Shown here piece after piece: positions 26,333 to 37,919 of a stretch of 64,000 bases of DNA. Below the pieces are notes generated by a model that had not been told where the DNA came from, made no database searches, and saw only the letters and a program-made list of their open reading frames with translations. The position numbers and the translations under genes are program-made. The DNA comes from Ectocarpus siliculosus (Eukaryota > Sar > Phaeophyceae > Ectocarpales > Ectocarpaceae), in contig FN649752.1 of the NCBI GenBank assembly GCA_000310025.1, forward strand, positions 2,863,426 through 2,927,425, written 5' to 3'. Each line of letters starts with the position of its first letter. Within the stretch, counting starts at the first letter, position 1.

Positions 26333-29300
26333 NNNNNNNNNNNNNNNNNNNNNNNNNNNNNNNNNNNNNNNNNNNNNNNNNNNNNNNNNNNNNNNNNNNN
26401 NNNNNNNNNNNNNNNNNNNNNNNNNNNNNNNNAGGCCCCCCCCCCCCCCCCCCCCCCCCCCTCCCCCACCCACTGTTGTTCAAGGCAAAACGAAACACAG
26501 CACAAAACCATGCATGCACACCTCGTATGTATTGTCGTCGAACCCCTTCTTGAGCCCACCCACCCACTGCTCGTCCTGGACCCTCTTGAAGGCCTCTCCC
26601 TGCGTCCTCGATTTGCCCCCGGTCGACTTCTTGCCGGTGCTGCCCCCGCCCCCGCCGCCGTTGGCGTCCTCGCCGCCTCCTCCTTGCCCCCTGCCACGTT
26701 TCCAAGAGGCGCACGCACAGATGCGCACATCGGAGAGAGAGAAGAGATGAGGCAGAGCTGGTTGGGTACATAGGTCGTGCCTTGTACGTCTCACGGGAAC
26801 GGAAGGGCGGTATCGACGTTGACGCACGGCCAGCATTTTTAGCCGGCCACAAAAATGTCTCTGCGCCCTGTGTTCGGTAATTCTGCCTGTCGTGTTCTCT
26901 CGCTGCTCATGCTCGGAGGGCGCGAGGCTCAGTAAGCGACCCCCCCGTTCTCAAACAAGCACAACAGAAAATCCGCAAGTATCTTTACTATTTTCTATCA
27001 CGTGTGCATGCACCAGGGAGCACGCTCTCACTCTCTCACCCCTTCGCCGGCGTCTTCATGCCGTCGCCGTTCGCCACGCCGTTGGAGTCGCCGCCGCCGC
27101 CGGCTTTGTTGGGCGTCAGGGCCTTGGGAACCCACGCAGCGGCCGCGGCCGCCGAAGACCTCCTTCTCTCCTTCTCCGCCGAGGCCTTTACGACCGCTCT
27201 TTCTGCCTCCTGTGTGCGCATCAAGTTAAATGAGCCAAAGCGACAGGTGAAACATACAGCAGTGAAAAACACAATTAAATGAGGGACCAAGAATAGTGAA
27301 CGCTCTTTCTGCCTTCTACGTAGGAACCAAGCAAGATCAGCCAAAGCGACGCGTGCGAAAAATAGTGACAAGTGCAATGCAGGAGGGATGACCAAAAGTG
27401 AAAAAAATAGGTGGGAAAAACAACGAGGGTAGCTGAGGACTTTCGGCTGGGGTAGAAGGTACCGCCAAAATGCTGCCTCCTAGACTGTAGGTATCTACAG
27501 GTCGACGAAAACAAACAACGAAAACAACGGCGAATACATAGAGACAAAAATAGATGGTGGCAAAAATTGTACACACGATCAAAAACGCACTCCGGTTCAC
27601 AGACGGGAAAAAACGCACCAAGAAGCTAGAGAGCAATTACCCCTCGGTCAAAGCAACGAAGAATCAAAACGAAAAAAATCGTTAAAAGTATCACAACATC
27701 AAAAAGAAAAAAGAAGAAGAGAGGCACGGAAAGATATGAAAAAAGCACAAGGAAAACCGGCGCGCCTACAAACCTGTTCTTCATCCGTTTCCTCGTCTGA
27801 AGACGAATCGTCGCTATCACTATCGCTGCTGTCACTGCTGTCGCTACTGTCACTGCTGCCGCTGCTGCTGCTGCTGTCGCTGCTGCTGCTGCTGTCCGCA
27901 TCCCCGGTGGCGGCGGCAGAAGATTCGACCTGCGTTGGTTGCGCCAGCATGGCAAGGAGACAATCGAAACAAACTAAGTCACGTAATGTTTCCGGGAAAC
28001 CGCTTAGTCTCTCTCGTGCGAACCGAGAACAGCCTTACGCAGTGCATTCATTGAGAGGGCTCGTCTGTTTCTCGGATGTCTGCGACGGACTACTGTACAT
28101 ACATCGAGATACCATCGTTGCCCACGCACACGAAAAACAAAACTAATGAACAAGAAAAAACAGGGCTAAACAAGGCTAGGCGCTTCAAAGATACCGAACA
28201 TTGTCTCGATTTTATCTACTTCGGGCCACAACTTGCATTCAGGGGTGCAAAGTCACGCCTCCTTGCAACACACGAACACAGTACGAGCGCTACGTGTACT
28301 GCGTTCCTCGCCGCGTGTGTACTGAGCGGGGTCAGTCGGAGGCCAGAGCAACCGGACCATTCTCAAACGCAGGCAGTATTCAGTTTGGGCAGGCCTACAC
28401 AAGCCTCCTTTGGTGCCGGTCCTTGAGGGTTTTCAGGGAAATAACGATTGTGTCCCCGTTTCCACATCACGCAAAGTCACTTATTCCCGCTCGACTACTG
28501 GGCGCTGTCAGGGTACGGTAGTGCAGCAGACTGCCGTAAAGAGGCCACAAGTTCGGTGATTCCAAGCAAGTTCACAGCCCGCCAAAAACAATCACAGCAC
28601 AGCAGTAACGACAGCAACTGCACCACCACCACCACCACCACCACCACCAGCGGTAGCCTCTGCAGCACCAGGGAAGAGAACACTAACACAAAAAATACCC
28701 ATCAAACACCACACCACCAACAGCAACAACATTAAGGGGAGCACAGCACCTTCTTCTTCTTGGCCGGCGGCTTCTTCGCCTCGGCCTCCTCTTCGTCGTC
28801 GCTGATTTCTTCCTCCTCCTCGTCTGAAGATTCTGCCGCTTCTGCCGCAGCCTTTCTCTTCTTCGACCCCTTTTTCTCAACCTCCTCCTCTTCCTCTTCC
28901 TCTTCCTCGCTCGACGATTCCGAACTATCTTCGTCGCTGCTGCTGCTAGATTCAGCCGCCATTGCTGCCGCGGCTGCCGCTTTCGCTGCCGCCTTCAGCT
29001 TCTTGCCGCCGTCTGCCTTAGGCTTCGGCTTCTCCTCCTCCTCCTCTTCCTCCTCGCTTTCGTCTTCGCTCGACCCCCCGCTCTCGTCGCTACTGCTGCT
29101 GCTGCTAGAATCGGCCGCCGCCGCCACCACCTTCTTGGGCTTCACACCGTTCGCCTTGCCCTTGTCCTTCTCCTCGTCATCGCTGTCGCTTTCCTCATCT
29201 TCACTGCTGCTGCTACTGCTGCTGCTGCTGCTACTGCTGCTGCTGCTGCTGCTGGATGAAGAAGAGGAGGAGGCAACAACCGCCGCAGCCGCAGCCGCTG

Positions 29301-30118
29301 CCGCCTTGGCCTTCTTCACCTTCTTGGTGTGTTCCATGTCCTCCTGCACGTCGTCGCCCCCGGCCTTCGCCGCCTCAGCGGCAAGCCGCTTGCGGTGGGC
29401 GTTGACGATCTCCAGGAGGTCCTTGCAGCCCCCCCCAAGCGCAGCCTGCGAACGTGCGTGTGTTTCACGGCAGGCACAAAAATGAGAGCATGTTCACCAC
29501 AAGCCACTAGGCGTGAAAGGTGCGTCAATGTGACGTATATGCGGCAAGACAAAACCGAGAGCATGTTCACCACAAGCCACTGTTAATACTGGTGAACGGT
29601 GAGTCAATTTCACGTATAGTCTAGATGCATACGGCAAGCACAAACCGAGAGCGTGTTCACCACAAGCCACTGCTGTTTAATACTCTTGTAAGAACCACAC
29701 CACTACCACCAGCAGCAGTGGCAGGGCCGGGGGGCACCGCTAGTTCGGTCGGTGGTACCACACATAGCGACGGGCGATGCCGATGGGGAATAGCAGACGC
29801 GGGGGGCAGCAGCAACACACCTTCTCGGATAGCACAGCACGCGGGACAAAGGGCCGCACTACAAACCGTCGTGCCACCTCCCCTCGACAACCATCCAGCG
29901 CGTCATCAAAAACATACATATCATCACCAGCTGATGTGGATGGTGGGTGTAATCGTTCACACAGACAGTGTGTGCTGGGCGCCGCTCGGCTTGAGCGGTC
30001 GATGCGATAGCGAGGAAGGCACACCGGCACACGCACAAACCTGTTGCTTCCCGAGCTTCTTCGAGCTCTTGCCGGTCTCCTCCCGCAAGGCTGCCGCCGT
30101 GGCCGAGAGCCCGCACTC
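25848..30118 (-). CDS. NOLC1: Nopp140/NOLC1/SRP40-like nucleolar phosphoprotein, 5' exon unresolved
   Basis: Nucleolar chaperone linking snoRNPs and RNA polymerase I in ribosome biogenesis. Supported exons (minus strand): 30118-30041, 29445-28750, 27929-27774, 27209-27040, 26690-26522 and 26015-25848, phase-consistent, 478 residues plus stop. The first listed exon gives the second half of a LisH motif (CGLSATAAALREETGKSSKK). Exons 2-3 are the diagnostic alternating Ser/Asp/Glu blocks and Lys/Ala/Pro-basic blocks, massive casein-kinase-2-type substrates. The last two exons form the SRP40 C-terminal domain: GEAFKRVQDEQW, DNTYEGTFGQGGYGFKASEK and the invariant FRHEKTKKKRGSYRGG. The initiating exon upstream of 30118 (start of LisH) was not found. 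The intron at 26016-26521 holds a 100-N gap and a second copy of an exon end. Lies head-to-head with the HEATR3 gene. Confidence 0.85.
26271..26300 (-). pseudogene. Duplicated exon end of the Nopp140 gene (alternative exon or relic)
   Basis: On the minus strand this reads GLKNGFYNTYE followed by a GTGTGTATGC donor. It closely matches the true exon end at 26522 (GLKKGFDDNTYE then GTGTGCATGC), including about 30 bases of the adjoining intron. The donor phase is identical (0), so it could splice to the last exon. Its upstream part runs into a 32-base poly-C tract and the 100-N gap, so completeness is unknown. Confidence 0.5.
26333..26432. other. Assembly gap (100 N) in a Nopp140 intron
   Basis: Exactly 100 N, flanked by a 32-base C run on the left and a run of about 26 C on the right. 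The homopolymers probably stopped sequencing. It separates the Nopp140 exon 26690-26522 from a partial second copy of that exon's end. Confidence 0.97.
29105..29256. repeat. CTG/CAG-type trinucleotide tracts within Nopp140 exon
   Basis: Imperfect CTG/CTA arrays on the plus strand encode the polyserine tracts of the Nopp140 exon on the minus strand. They give long but meaningless Leu- or Ser-rich frames on the opposite strand. Length variation between individuals would be expected. Confidence 0.8.
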
Positions 30119-30300
30119 CTGGCGACGGGCGAAAAACCAGAAGGCGTTATGAACGACGAAAAAATGCTGTATTGTGTGTGTGGAATGAGCGCCACGAGCG
30201 TAGAATTGAAGTCGACATGGGGTACCGTCAGCGGAGGATCAAGGCGTTCGGTGCTCGACACACAGCAACTCTGGACTCATGCGGTCCGTCATTTGGGGAG

Positions 30301-30602
30301 CAGGATAGGATATACCCCTCAACAGTTTATACGCTGTTCTACCGACCGCCATTCCACAGGATAGGATACCCCCCTCAACTTTCAGTAACAAAACAAACGG
30401 ACCGTAACGCAAGGAAAGTTTCGGGCTGGTGCCTTTGGGTGTCCTGCAGCAGTCTGTTACCGTTTTGTTGTTCTTGGAGCTTGTCCCTTATGGCGGTCGG
30501 TAGAACAGCGTATAACTGTAGAGCCTCTACATTGCTGCAGCACACCCATAGACACCAGCCCGAAAATTTCCTTGCGTTCCGGTCCGTTTGTTTTGTTGCT
30601 GA
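30301..30602. repeat. Interleaved inverted repeats (order A, B, A', B') with a direct repeat
   Basis: Segment A (30324-30352) is inverted at A' (30490-30517). Segment B (30382-30450) is inverted at B' (30534-30602) with only a few mismatches over 69 bp. The arms alternate instead of nesting. A 22-bp direct repeat beginning CAGGATAGGATA precedes A (30301) and B (30358). No coding potential. It looks like overlapping insertions or rearranged copies of a small repeat family. Confidence 0.75.
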
Positions 30603-31261
30603 AAGACGTGGCAGCAACGTTTTGATGCGACCGGGAGAGACATTTAACCCCCCGGCTTTGCACCCCCCCTCCCCCCCGGTGTTTGCCATCGGGGTTGGGT
30701 TTTCGTCGCTTGGCAGCGATGTTGTAAAACAAGCCGATCACTTCGTGAGCTCGGCGACCAGGTCAACGCTTTTCTTTTTGCGTTTGTTTTTTTCTTGTTT
30801 GCGGTAACTATGAATGGTGGTCGAGTAGATTACGTTGTGCAGGGTCGATAACCCTCACTCCGCGCAAAGGGAATAATCGCACCACGTTGTGTTAAATTGG
30901 TCGAGCACCCTGGAGGCAGGTACACAGTGCTCACATCTGTCTCTGGAAGTGAAAGCACCAGAAAATAAATTAAGTCATACGCAGCTGTCATCCGTACACG
31001 CAAGGAAGTAAGCACAAGATGCCGAACACCCTTCACAGCATGCATCGCACCCTTCATTTTTTTTTTTTTTCTTCACTTCAAATCAGCGCTCACAGCACTA
31101 TTGCCGTTTACTCCATCCCGTGGTCACACAGAAGAGCCCCTCTCTACCCTCCCCGCCTGCGGTACTTTGCCTTCGGTTTTTAATGCGAGAAGAGGTCAGC
31201 ACTTTCTTCCCTCTGTGTACACACGAACTAAATAGCGCTATAAAAAACTCACTTTTTAAGA

Positions 31262-31345
31262 AAAGCTCGCTTACCGGGATTCGAACCCCTGACCTCACCT
31301 CTAGAAGGTTTCGAGGATACCAACTAGACCACCGGGGCGACCGGC
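31262..31345 (-). ncRNA. tRNA-derived sequence with Pol III A and B boxes (SINE head or tRNA relic)
   Basis: On the minus strand there is an exact A-box (TGGTCTAGTTGG, 31331-31320) and an exact B-box (GGTTCGAATCC, 31287-31277), 32 bases apart as in tRNA genes. The acceptor stem does not pair, and the T-stem and anticodon stem are imperfect. It is therefore not a functional tRNA by inspection. A tRNA-derived SINE head or tRNA pseudogene is more likely. Confidence 0.5.
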
Positions 31346-31384
31346 TTTCATGCGACTCGCCGAATACCTCACGGGGCTTCGCGC

Positions 31385-31503
31385 TTGGTGATGTGAGAGC
31401 CTGGTCCGGTGAGAACCCGGCGTGCTCCGTCCCGACTTTGTAGGGATGCGAGGTCAATGGTCTAACGACTACGGCGTGCACGACTATGAGTACCCCCCCC
31501 CCC
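31385..31503 (+). mobile_element. LINE/SINE-type 3' tail fragment
   Basis: Contains GGTCAATGGTCTAACGACTA and ends in CATGAGTAC-like sequence (here CTATGAGTAC) followed by a C run. This matches the 3' end of the LINE at 40437-43395 and the fragments at 50513-50650 and 63785-63985. It is a non-coding, severely truncated copy. Confidence 0.55.
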
Positions 31504-32137
31504 CATGCACCCACTACTGCTGAAAAAAAAGGAACACAACAATGGAGAGACGAACCTACCGTCAAACACACCAACTACAGCAGTAATATGGCAACACCGG
31601 GCTGATAATCATGAACGAAAGCAACGGTCCGCACGACGAGGCCCATCGCATAGGTACCTGATACATGTATATGTACCAAGGCAACTGTTTTTGGTGGTTT
31701 TGTTCTTTTTCTCTGCCGGGACAGCGTTTTTTCTCACATTTTCTTCTGCATGGCACTCAGAGCACCCGTCGGTATATTACCCGTTGCGTGTGGGGCTCGC
31801 TAGACATCGGTGCGCGTGATGGCCGCTGAAACGTCACTGGCACTGGCTCTATTCCAGGGGTCGCATTATTACTAAACGAGGCTATCGCAGGTGTCACGAG
31901 GTTCACACGCGCAACTACCGCTCAGATCCTTGTAGTAAACTCCCATATCACTAGCCCACCCCGAGGTTCGTATATGCAGATACATGGAAACCCCAACATA
32001 CGACTCAAGTCAAATCTAAAATCCGAAAATCGAAGATGCGAACCTCCACAACTCAACAATTCGCCCACACCTCTACATCAGACGGGCTGAGACAATCGTC
32101 GTAGACACAGATGTGAAAGTACTAACGACAGGCGAGG

Positions 32138-32254
32138 AGCCAAGCAACGGCACCGACTGCTGCGGGCGGTCCTCCCGATGGCGCGGCGACAAAGCCGCAG
32201 CGGCAGTCCTGAGCTCGGGAGGACCGCCCGCAGCAGTCGGTGTCGTTGGCGGCT
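32138..32254. repeat. Long near-perfect inverted repeat (hairpin)
   Basis: Arms 32138-32178 and 32215-32254 are reverse complements over about 40 bp with only three or four differences, separated by a 36-base loop. The inner part of the stem is GC-rich and perfect for about 28 bp. The stem and loop would fold well in RNA from either strand. It may be a fold-back transposon remnant or a small-RNA precursor; no protein is encoded. Confidence 0.7.
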
Positions 32255-33387
32255 TCATTCGGCAGTCAGTACCTCGATCGAGCCTCAAAGAGCGGTCAGG
32301 GGGGGTGTTATCTTACGTTCGACACAAAACATGTGCACGGAGAGCGAACTACATATAGTGTTCCCGTATTTGAAACAGAAAAGCTACAGTCATTCCAAGC
32401 GCGTCCGGAGCCGATGCAGCAGTACACACATATGATGTAGAGGGAAGCACACGGCCACAGCAGTCAGTGGCTTCGCTCCCGCACAGCGGAAGTGCGTGTC
32501 TGCCGTCTCCGAAGCATGTACACCACGACCCGTCTACATACGCTGTGGATCTCGAGGCAGGGGACACGTGAGGCCCGGGAGCAAAATCACTAGTTACGCT
32601 ACCTCACCGCTGCTGTCGATCTACGACAAGGTGTCTCGCGAGCTGTGCAGACAGCAGGGTTCATGGTTCTGCGGAGAGCCGGATGTTTGCAGAGCGGCTT
32701 CCGCGAGACCTTCACTTGATTCAAAAACTGCACGGCTGGAAATCCTCCAACAGGCCTACAAGTACAGTCTACGGAGGGTGCTGCAGGAACTCGCCCCATG
32801 CTGACCGAAAACACAACGCAACCCGCGAGGGAGGGCTATGCTCCGTATTCATCACTAGAAGCAACGTCTCACCAAGAGGAACGAGTGGACCAGAGGGTGA
32901 AGAGCGCTGGCAGGGAGGTCCTCCACAGCTGCTGCTGCTGCTGCTGGAGCCATGATGATGCAGCCGGGAAACTCACTTGCAATTGTTTGCTGATCACAAA
33001 AGCCTAGACTGAATTCTGTGGCATGTACGGACCAAGCCCGGCCAATCGAACCCGCACGTCCCTCTCCTTCCTTCTCTCTCTCTCGACCTGTCTCCCTCTC
33101 TCCCTCTGTGCACTGAGAGTGCTGCAAATACTCTCTGTGGTGGTGTGGTGAGCAAGCAGCGTGCAGTCTCCTCTGCGAAAAATAGGGTTTCACATGAAAG
33201 TAGGCATGTTCCGGCACTGTCACCTTTTCAGGTTTTCTGGCAGTCCCACCGACCACAGGCCATTTATCTCTCTCGCCGACCGTGCTCTCGCACCCACCCC
33301 ATAGCAGAAGAGAGAGAAGGGAAGCACACAGATTGCTAGGGAGAGTGCTGAAGTTGTGTACTCCGCTCCTCTGTCTCGAAAGGCAAG

Positions 33388-36277
33388 ATGGGGAAAGCGA
33401 GGAGACAAAAGAGTCACACCCAGGCCGCGAGAGCCGCAGCAGACGCCGGCACCGCCGTCGCGAAGCAGCAGCAGGAGCAGCAGCAGCAGCAGCCTCTCCA
33501 GATGGACGCCAAGGCAGGGGGTGTGCTCGACGGCCTGACGAGCCTCAACGCCCTCACGAGGGAGTCGTCCTGCGCCGCCATTGCCTCCCTGTTCGAGAAG
33601 GTCGACGGCCCGGAAGCCGGGGGCGAATCCTGGGCCGCGGCGCAGAGGCTGATCGCGGGCGGGCTCGTCAAGAAGCTGCTGCCGCGCATGGTCGACCGCG
33701 TGCCTGGGGTCAAGCTGCAGGCCATCGGCGCGATGAGAAATATCAGCGCCGTCCGCGACCCGCGCATGTGCGAGGTCCTCGTGCATGACGATTGCTTGAC
33801 GCCGGTGCTCACCCTGCTCGACCGGATGTCGACGGCGGCCGCCGCCGTTGCCGGCACCGCCGCCTCCGCACCACCACCAGGGGCAAATACACCGAAGACC
33901 GGCAACGGCAACACGCAACAGCAGCAGCAGCAGCTCCAGCCGGCTCTGGTGATGACGGCGGAGGAAGAAGCGGTCGTTGTTGCCCAGCTCGTGGCGACTC
34001 TGTGCAACTTGCTCGCGGCTGTTGATGTCGCCGTCGGGAGGTTCACGCGACAGGGGGGGCTGCAGGTTGTCATGCGGCTGCTGTTGGCGGAGGGTTGCCG
34101 AGGTAGCTCGGAGGTATTCGGCGGCGCGCTGCAGGTGTGTGTGTGTGCTCGCACGCTTGTGCTTGCGTGGTAGGTATCTGTTTTTGTCAGGTGTACGACT
34201 CTAGTCGCTTTTGTGTCACCGGGAGGCGTTAGTTCGACCAATCCCTGGCTCGCGCTACAATGTACATGCAATGATGATTGCTTTGCTAATAGAACAAGAA
34301 TTCGACGGTCGAGTAGAATCCGAGTAAAACACTTGGCAAAGCGCTTAAGCGCAAGAGCGATTGCATAGGCCTCGCGGCGCCTCTAAACGCAGGCGTACCT
34401 CCACTATCCGCCTACGCACACACATGCACCATCCCCCCCCATCTGCCTTTTCTTTCTAGGCTCTGCACGTAGCGACCGACTCCAACGAGGACCTCTCGCG
34501 CCAGCTGGCGGCCCAACCGGGAGCCATCGACCATATCTCGGCGCTCGTCCAGGGCGCGGACGTTGCCCACGTCAAGGTATCCGCGTCGATGCGAGTGCAA
34601 GCGGCCGGGGTGCTCGTCAACGTGGCGGGCCTGTCGTCGGGCGCCGAGGCGGCGCGGAGCGCGGAGGACCAGGCGGAGCTGACCCGGGTGGTCCTGCCGC
34701 TGCTCCTGAAGCAGATGGCCTACGACCCGACCGCGCTGCAGCAGGCCTGCGTCACCCTGGCCCTCGAGAAGCAGCCGGCGACACCGGGACCGGCGGCGGG
34801 AAGCGCGGAGAGCAGCATGGACGTGGACGGAGAGGCAGGAGTCGGCGCCGCAGCAGCAGCCGGTGCGGCTTCCGCCGCTGCGCCAATGCAGATGGAAACA
34901 ACTACGACCGGCGCGGCAGCGGGGGCAACAAAAGGTGGAGGACAGGAACCGGCCCAAGGGACGGAGTCCGAGAACGATGGAGCAGCAGGAAACGACTTGG
35001 AAGGCGGGGAGAAGAAAGAGGAGGGGGGGGTGGACCAGCCGGACAGGGACGCGCAGCTCCGCTGGGAGTGGAAGCTCACCGTGGCGGAGCCACTCAAGCT
35101 GACGGCAGAGGTCATGACGAACCTCTGCGCCCTGGCGTCGGGGGACGGGGAAGAGGAGGAAGAGGAAGAGGAGTGGGGCTCCGATGACGAGGACGCGATG
35201 GAGCAGGCCGCGTGCGGCGGTGCCGGGCGGCAGCAGCAGGCGAGCGAGGGCGCGCTCACCGCCGTTCTTCTCGAGGCCATGGCGGAAGGCGGCGCGCTGC
35301 AGCGGACCCTCGCGACCCTCCAGGCCCTCCTCGCCCCGACTCCGAGAGACCGGCAACGCGAGCAACCAACGGCGGCGATAGGCGGCGGCGGCGGTGGTGC
35401 GGCGGGAGAAGCGTTGCCACCACCACCGGCGGAAACGGCCGAAGGAGCAGCAGCGGCAGCGGCGGCTAATACGGATGACCGGCTTGCGCTTCCCGCGGGC
35501 GTGGCCGGCGACCTGGCGGACCTGCGCGCCACGGTGGCCCTGTGCGCGGCCAACCTCGTGCAGAACCTGCCCGCGAAGGCCCTCGGCGAGAACCCTCACG
35601 CGCTGTGGGCGGAGCTGTGCGGCATGTGCGAGGCGGCGACGGAGCGAGCGCCGTCCTGCGTGGAGACCGTCACCGGCGTGATGTGGGGGCTCGTGCGACG
35701 CGCCGGCCCCGTCGTCGCCGCCGGATTCCGGGCGGCGGCGGCGGCAGCCGCCCCAGAAGCAGCAACACAGGCAGGAGGAGGAGGACCCAAGCGTTCCGCG
35801 GACCCTCTCCCCCTGATCCTGCGTCTGTGCGACCCCGCGGTGACGCGTGCGTTCGAGGCGCGGGTGAACGCGGTGGGGATGCTGGGGGCGCTCGGATCGG
35901 CCGCGGCGGGGGCGGCCGTAGCGGGAGAAGGGGCGGCGGCGGCGGGGGGGGGCACAGATCTAGGGCTCGGTCGCGCTCTGGTGCAGGCGATGGAGGACCC
36001 GCACGTGCTCGTGCAGGCCGAAGCCCTCAACGCCGTGATGGACGTTTATGGAGATGATGGCCTGGACGCCGCCTTCCGTGCGTCGGGGGCGCCGGCGGCC
36101 CTGGCCGCGGGGGTGCCCGCGTTCCGGAGGAAGGTGAAGCAGGAGGGCAAGGCGCTGGGGAGGGACGCCATGTGCCACCTCAAGGAGACCGCGCTCAACG
36201 CGGGCCGATTCGTCAAGTACAAGCAGGCGTCGGAAGGGGTTTCCGCGGCGGGGGGCAAGAAGAGAGAGGGCCGATGA
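33388..36277 (+). CDS. HEATR3: HEATR3/Syo1-like ribosomal-protein import chaperone
   Basis: Syo1/HEATR3 escorts uL18 and uL5 (RPL5/RPL11) into the nucleus with importin for assembly of the 5S RNP. Two exons, 33388-34134 and 34460-36277, joined GT-AG in phase 0, give 854 residues. The N-terminus MGKARRQKSHTQAAR resembles the basic MGK start of the family. Armadillo/HEAT repeats follow (KLQAIGAMRNISAVRD, VLVNVAGLSSGAEAARSAED). An acidic linker with EEEEEEEEWGSDDED lies near residue 490, in the place where Syo1 carries the acidic loop that binds the ribosomal protein. The C-terminus (FRRKVKQEGKALGRDAMCHL then RFVKYKQ) aligns with the end of HEATR3. Long Ala/Gly/Gln runs are species-specific padding. 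Family call is by recognised end motifs and repeat layout. Confidence 0.78.
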
Positions 36278-37919
36278 TGATGATTTGGTTTGTTTTTTTG
36301 TGCTGTGTCGTTGCACGCTCGTGCGGTGGCGTCTTTTGTTGTGTGGATGTGAAGGTTCGCCGGTCCTACACCACACCGCACTAAATAGGCGCGCTACATT
36401 ATCTGCTGTGTCGTGCGGTGGGTATGTATGCTTCTTGTATGGTTTGAGTTTCGCGTCGGGACTTGAGATTTCTTGTCGTCTGGGCTGTAGATAACTTATA
36501 TTGCATCAGCGCTCTGGTTCTGGGTCCGGCACTCTTGTACCCCGGTTTAGGTTCAAGCCAAGAATACGAGAAAAACCCTGATTTTTTGCTGCCGTTGACG
36601 GAAGAAGAACGCCTGTGGAAGCATCTTGTGAATGGGCCACCGGCCTCTGCTGGCAGGCACGTTAATTTTCGGCCCTGTTGTCTCTCCCAGCACAATATTG
36701 TACGTAGTTTTGCGCGATTGGCGTAATTCTTCCAAGAAAGAAGGTATCCGGGCGGTTCGCTCGTAGGTGTGCGTCAAGCAACCGCTGGGAAAAAAACAGC
36801 GTGGGGCTCTCGGCTCCTTAGTAGATCCTTTGGCTCTTTCCCCACAGATATGTCTAGGTGCACGTTGCGATGCCGAGTTTTGCTGGCATCACTGCCGTAT
36901 TTGCGCCCTCACCGGTCCGTTTGTAATATTTCCCAAGAAACACGCGACGTGTGGCGAAACAAGCGTTTGCAAGGTATCAGGTACCCTGCCCCATGCGCTG
37001 CTAGCCACCTCGTCCTTTACACACCCACTGTCACGCTCTATCGGCGATGAGCACTACTTGAGAAGTATTACATTTTTGCATCCCACCTCCTGCAACCGTC
37101 TCATCAGCTCCCATCGAGGCTCCACGCTAGTTATAGCTTTCGCTAAATCCCCTTGATGCAAGTCGAACGCGCTCTCCAATATGGTACGGTTTACTTGGAC
37201 CCTGGCAAAAACCAGCCAAACAAGCTGACACCCATCGCGTGCTTGTAGACTGGACCTGTGGAATCCTGAATTCTGAGACGGTGCAGCAGCCTCAGCGATT
37301 CGTGTTCTCACACAAGGAACCCACCGTTTCAACATCTGGGTGTCCGCAATGCCCTCCCCGGTTAACCACCCCTTTCAACGGGCCCATCAAATACGTGGGG
37401 GGAGGGGGGGGGGGTCGTAGGAGAACATCGCAGCGAAGCGAGGCGAAACACGTGCGCCATCTCCTCTCAGCAATACTTTCAAGGATGAGATATTAATTGG
37501 AGGGGTATGGCTAAACAGTGGTAAAGCACGGGCACCTTTTGACACATCTCATGCCCAGGACAGGCAGGAAGGACAAGAAGCGACTAAAAGATGTATCAAG
37601 TGCACTGCAGTATTGGTACTCTACTTTCAACACGTAAGGAATCACATTGGATATTGCCAGGCACACACTTCAGATAGTGGCAAGAAATGCGTCTGCCACC
37701 AGGGCAAGGGTCACCGACCGGCACAATGAACAAACAAGAAAGCATAGCACCACCAACACAAGGACGGGAGGGGGCGTCTCACTTGGTGCCAAGTAAGACT
37801 TCCTACAGGTAAACCCAACCAAGCCGGTGGCACACCGCAACCTCGCGATGTGCCTCTCAGTCTCGGGGCCTTAACCCCAGGCACCACCCAACACCTCCTC
37901 CACCCCCTCCCTCTCAGTC
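36278..37919. other. Convergent intergenic region (HEATR3 and tafazzin genes)
   Basis: 1.64 kb between two stop codons, expected to contain both 3' untranslated regions. Short open frames are present but none has recognisable homology or splice support. No RNA gene or transposon seen. Confidence 0.55.

Larger units (their letters stand above)
30119..33387. other. Repeat-rich divergent spacer between Nopp140 and HEATR3 genes
   Basis: 3.3 kb containing, in order: tandem and interleaved inverted repeats (30301-30602), a tRNA-like A/B-box pair (31262-31345), a LINE-type 3' tail (31385-31503), and a long near-perfect hairpin (32138-32254). The missing first exon of Nopp140 and both promoters should also lie here. 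No confident coding exon was found. Confidence 0.6.

Noticed and set aside
28760-29485. 241-codon Ser/Leu-rich plus-strand frame
   Set aside because: Complement of the Nopp140 Ser/acidic repeats; low-complexity artefact.
31262-31345. Functional tRNA gene
   Set aside because: Pol III boxes are perfect but acceptor, anticodon and T stems do not pair properly.
34412-35599. 395-codon minus-strand frame
   Set aside because: Shadow of HEATR3 exon 2; Arg/Leu-rich without recognisable domains.
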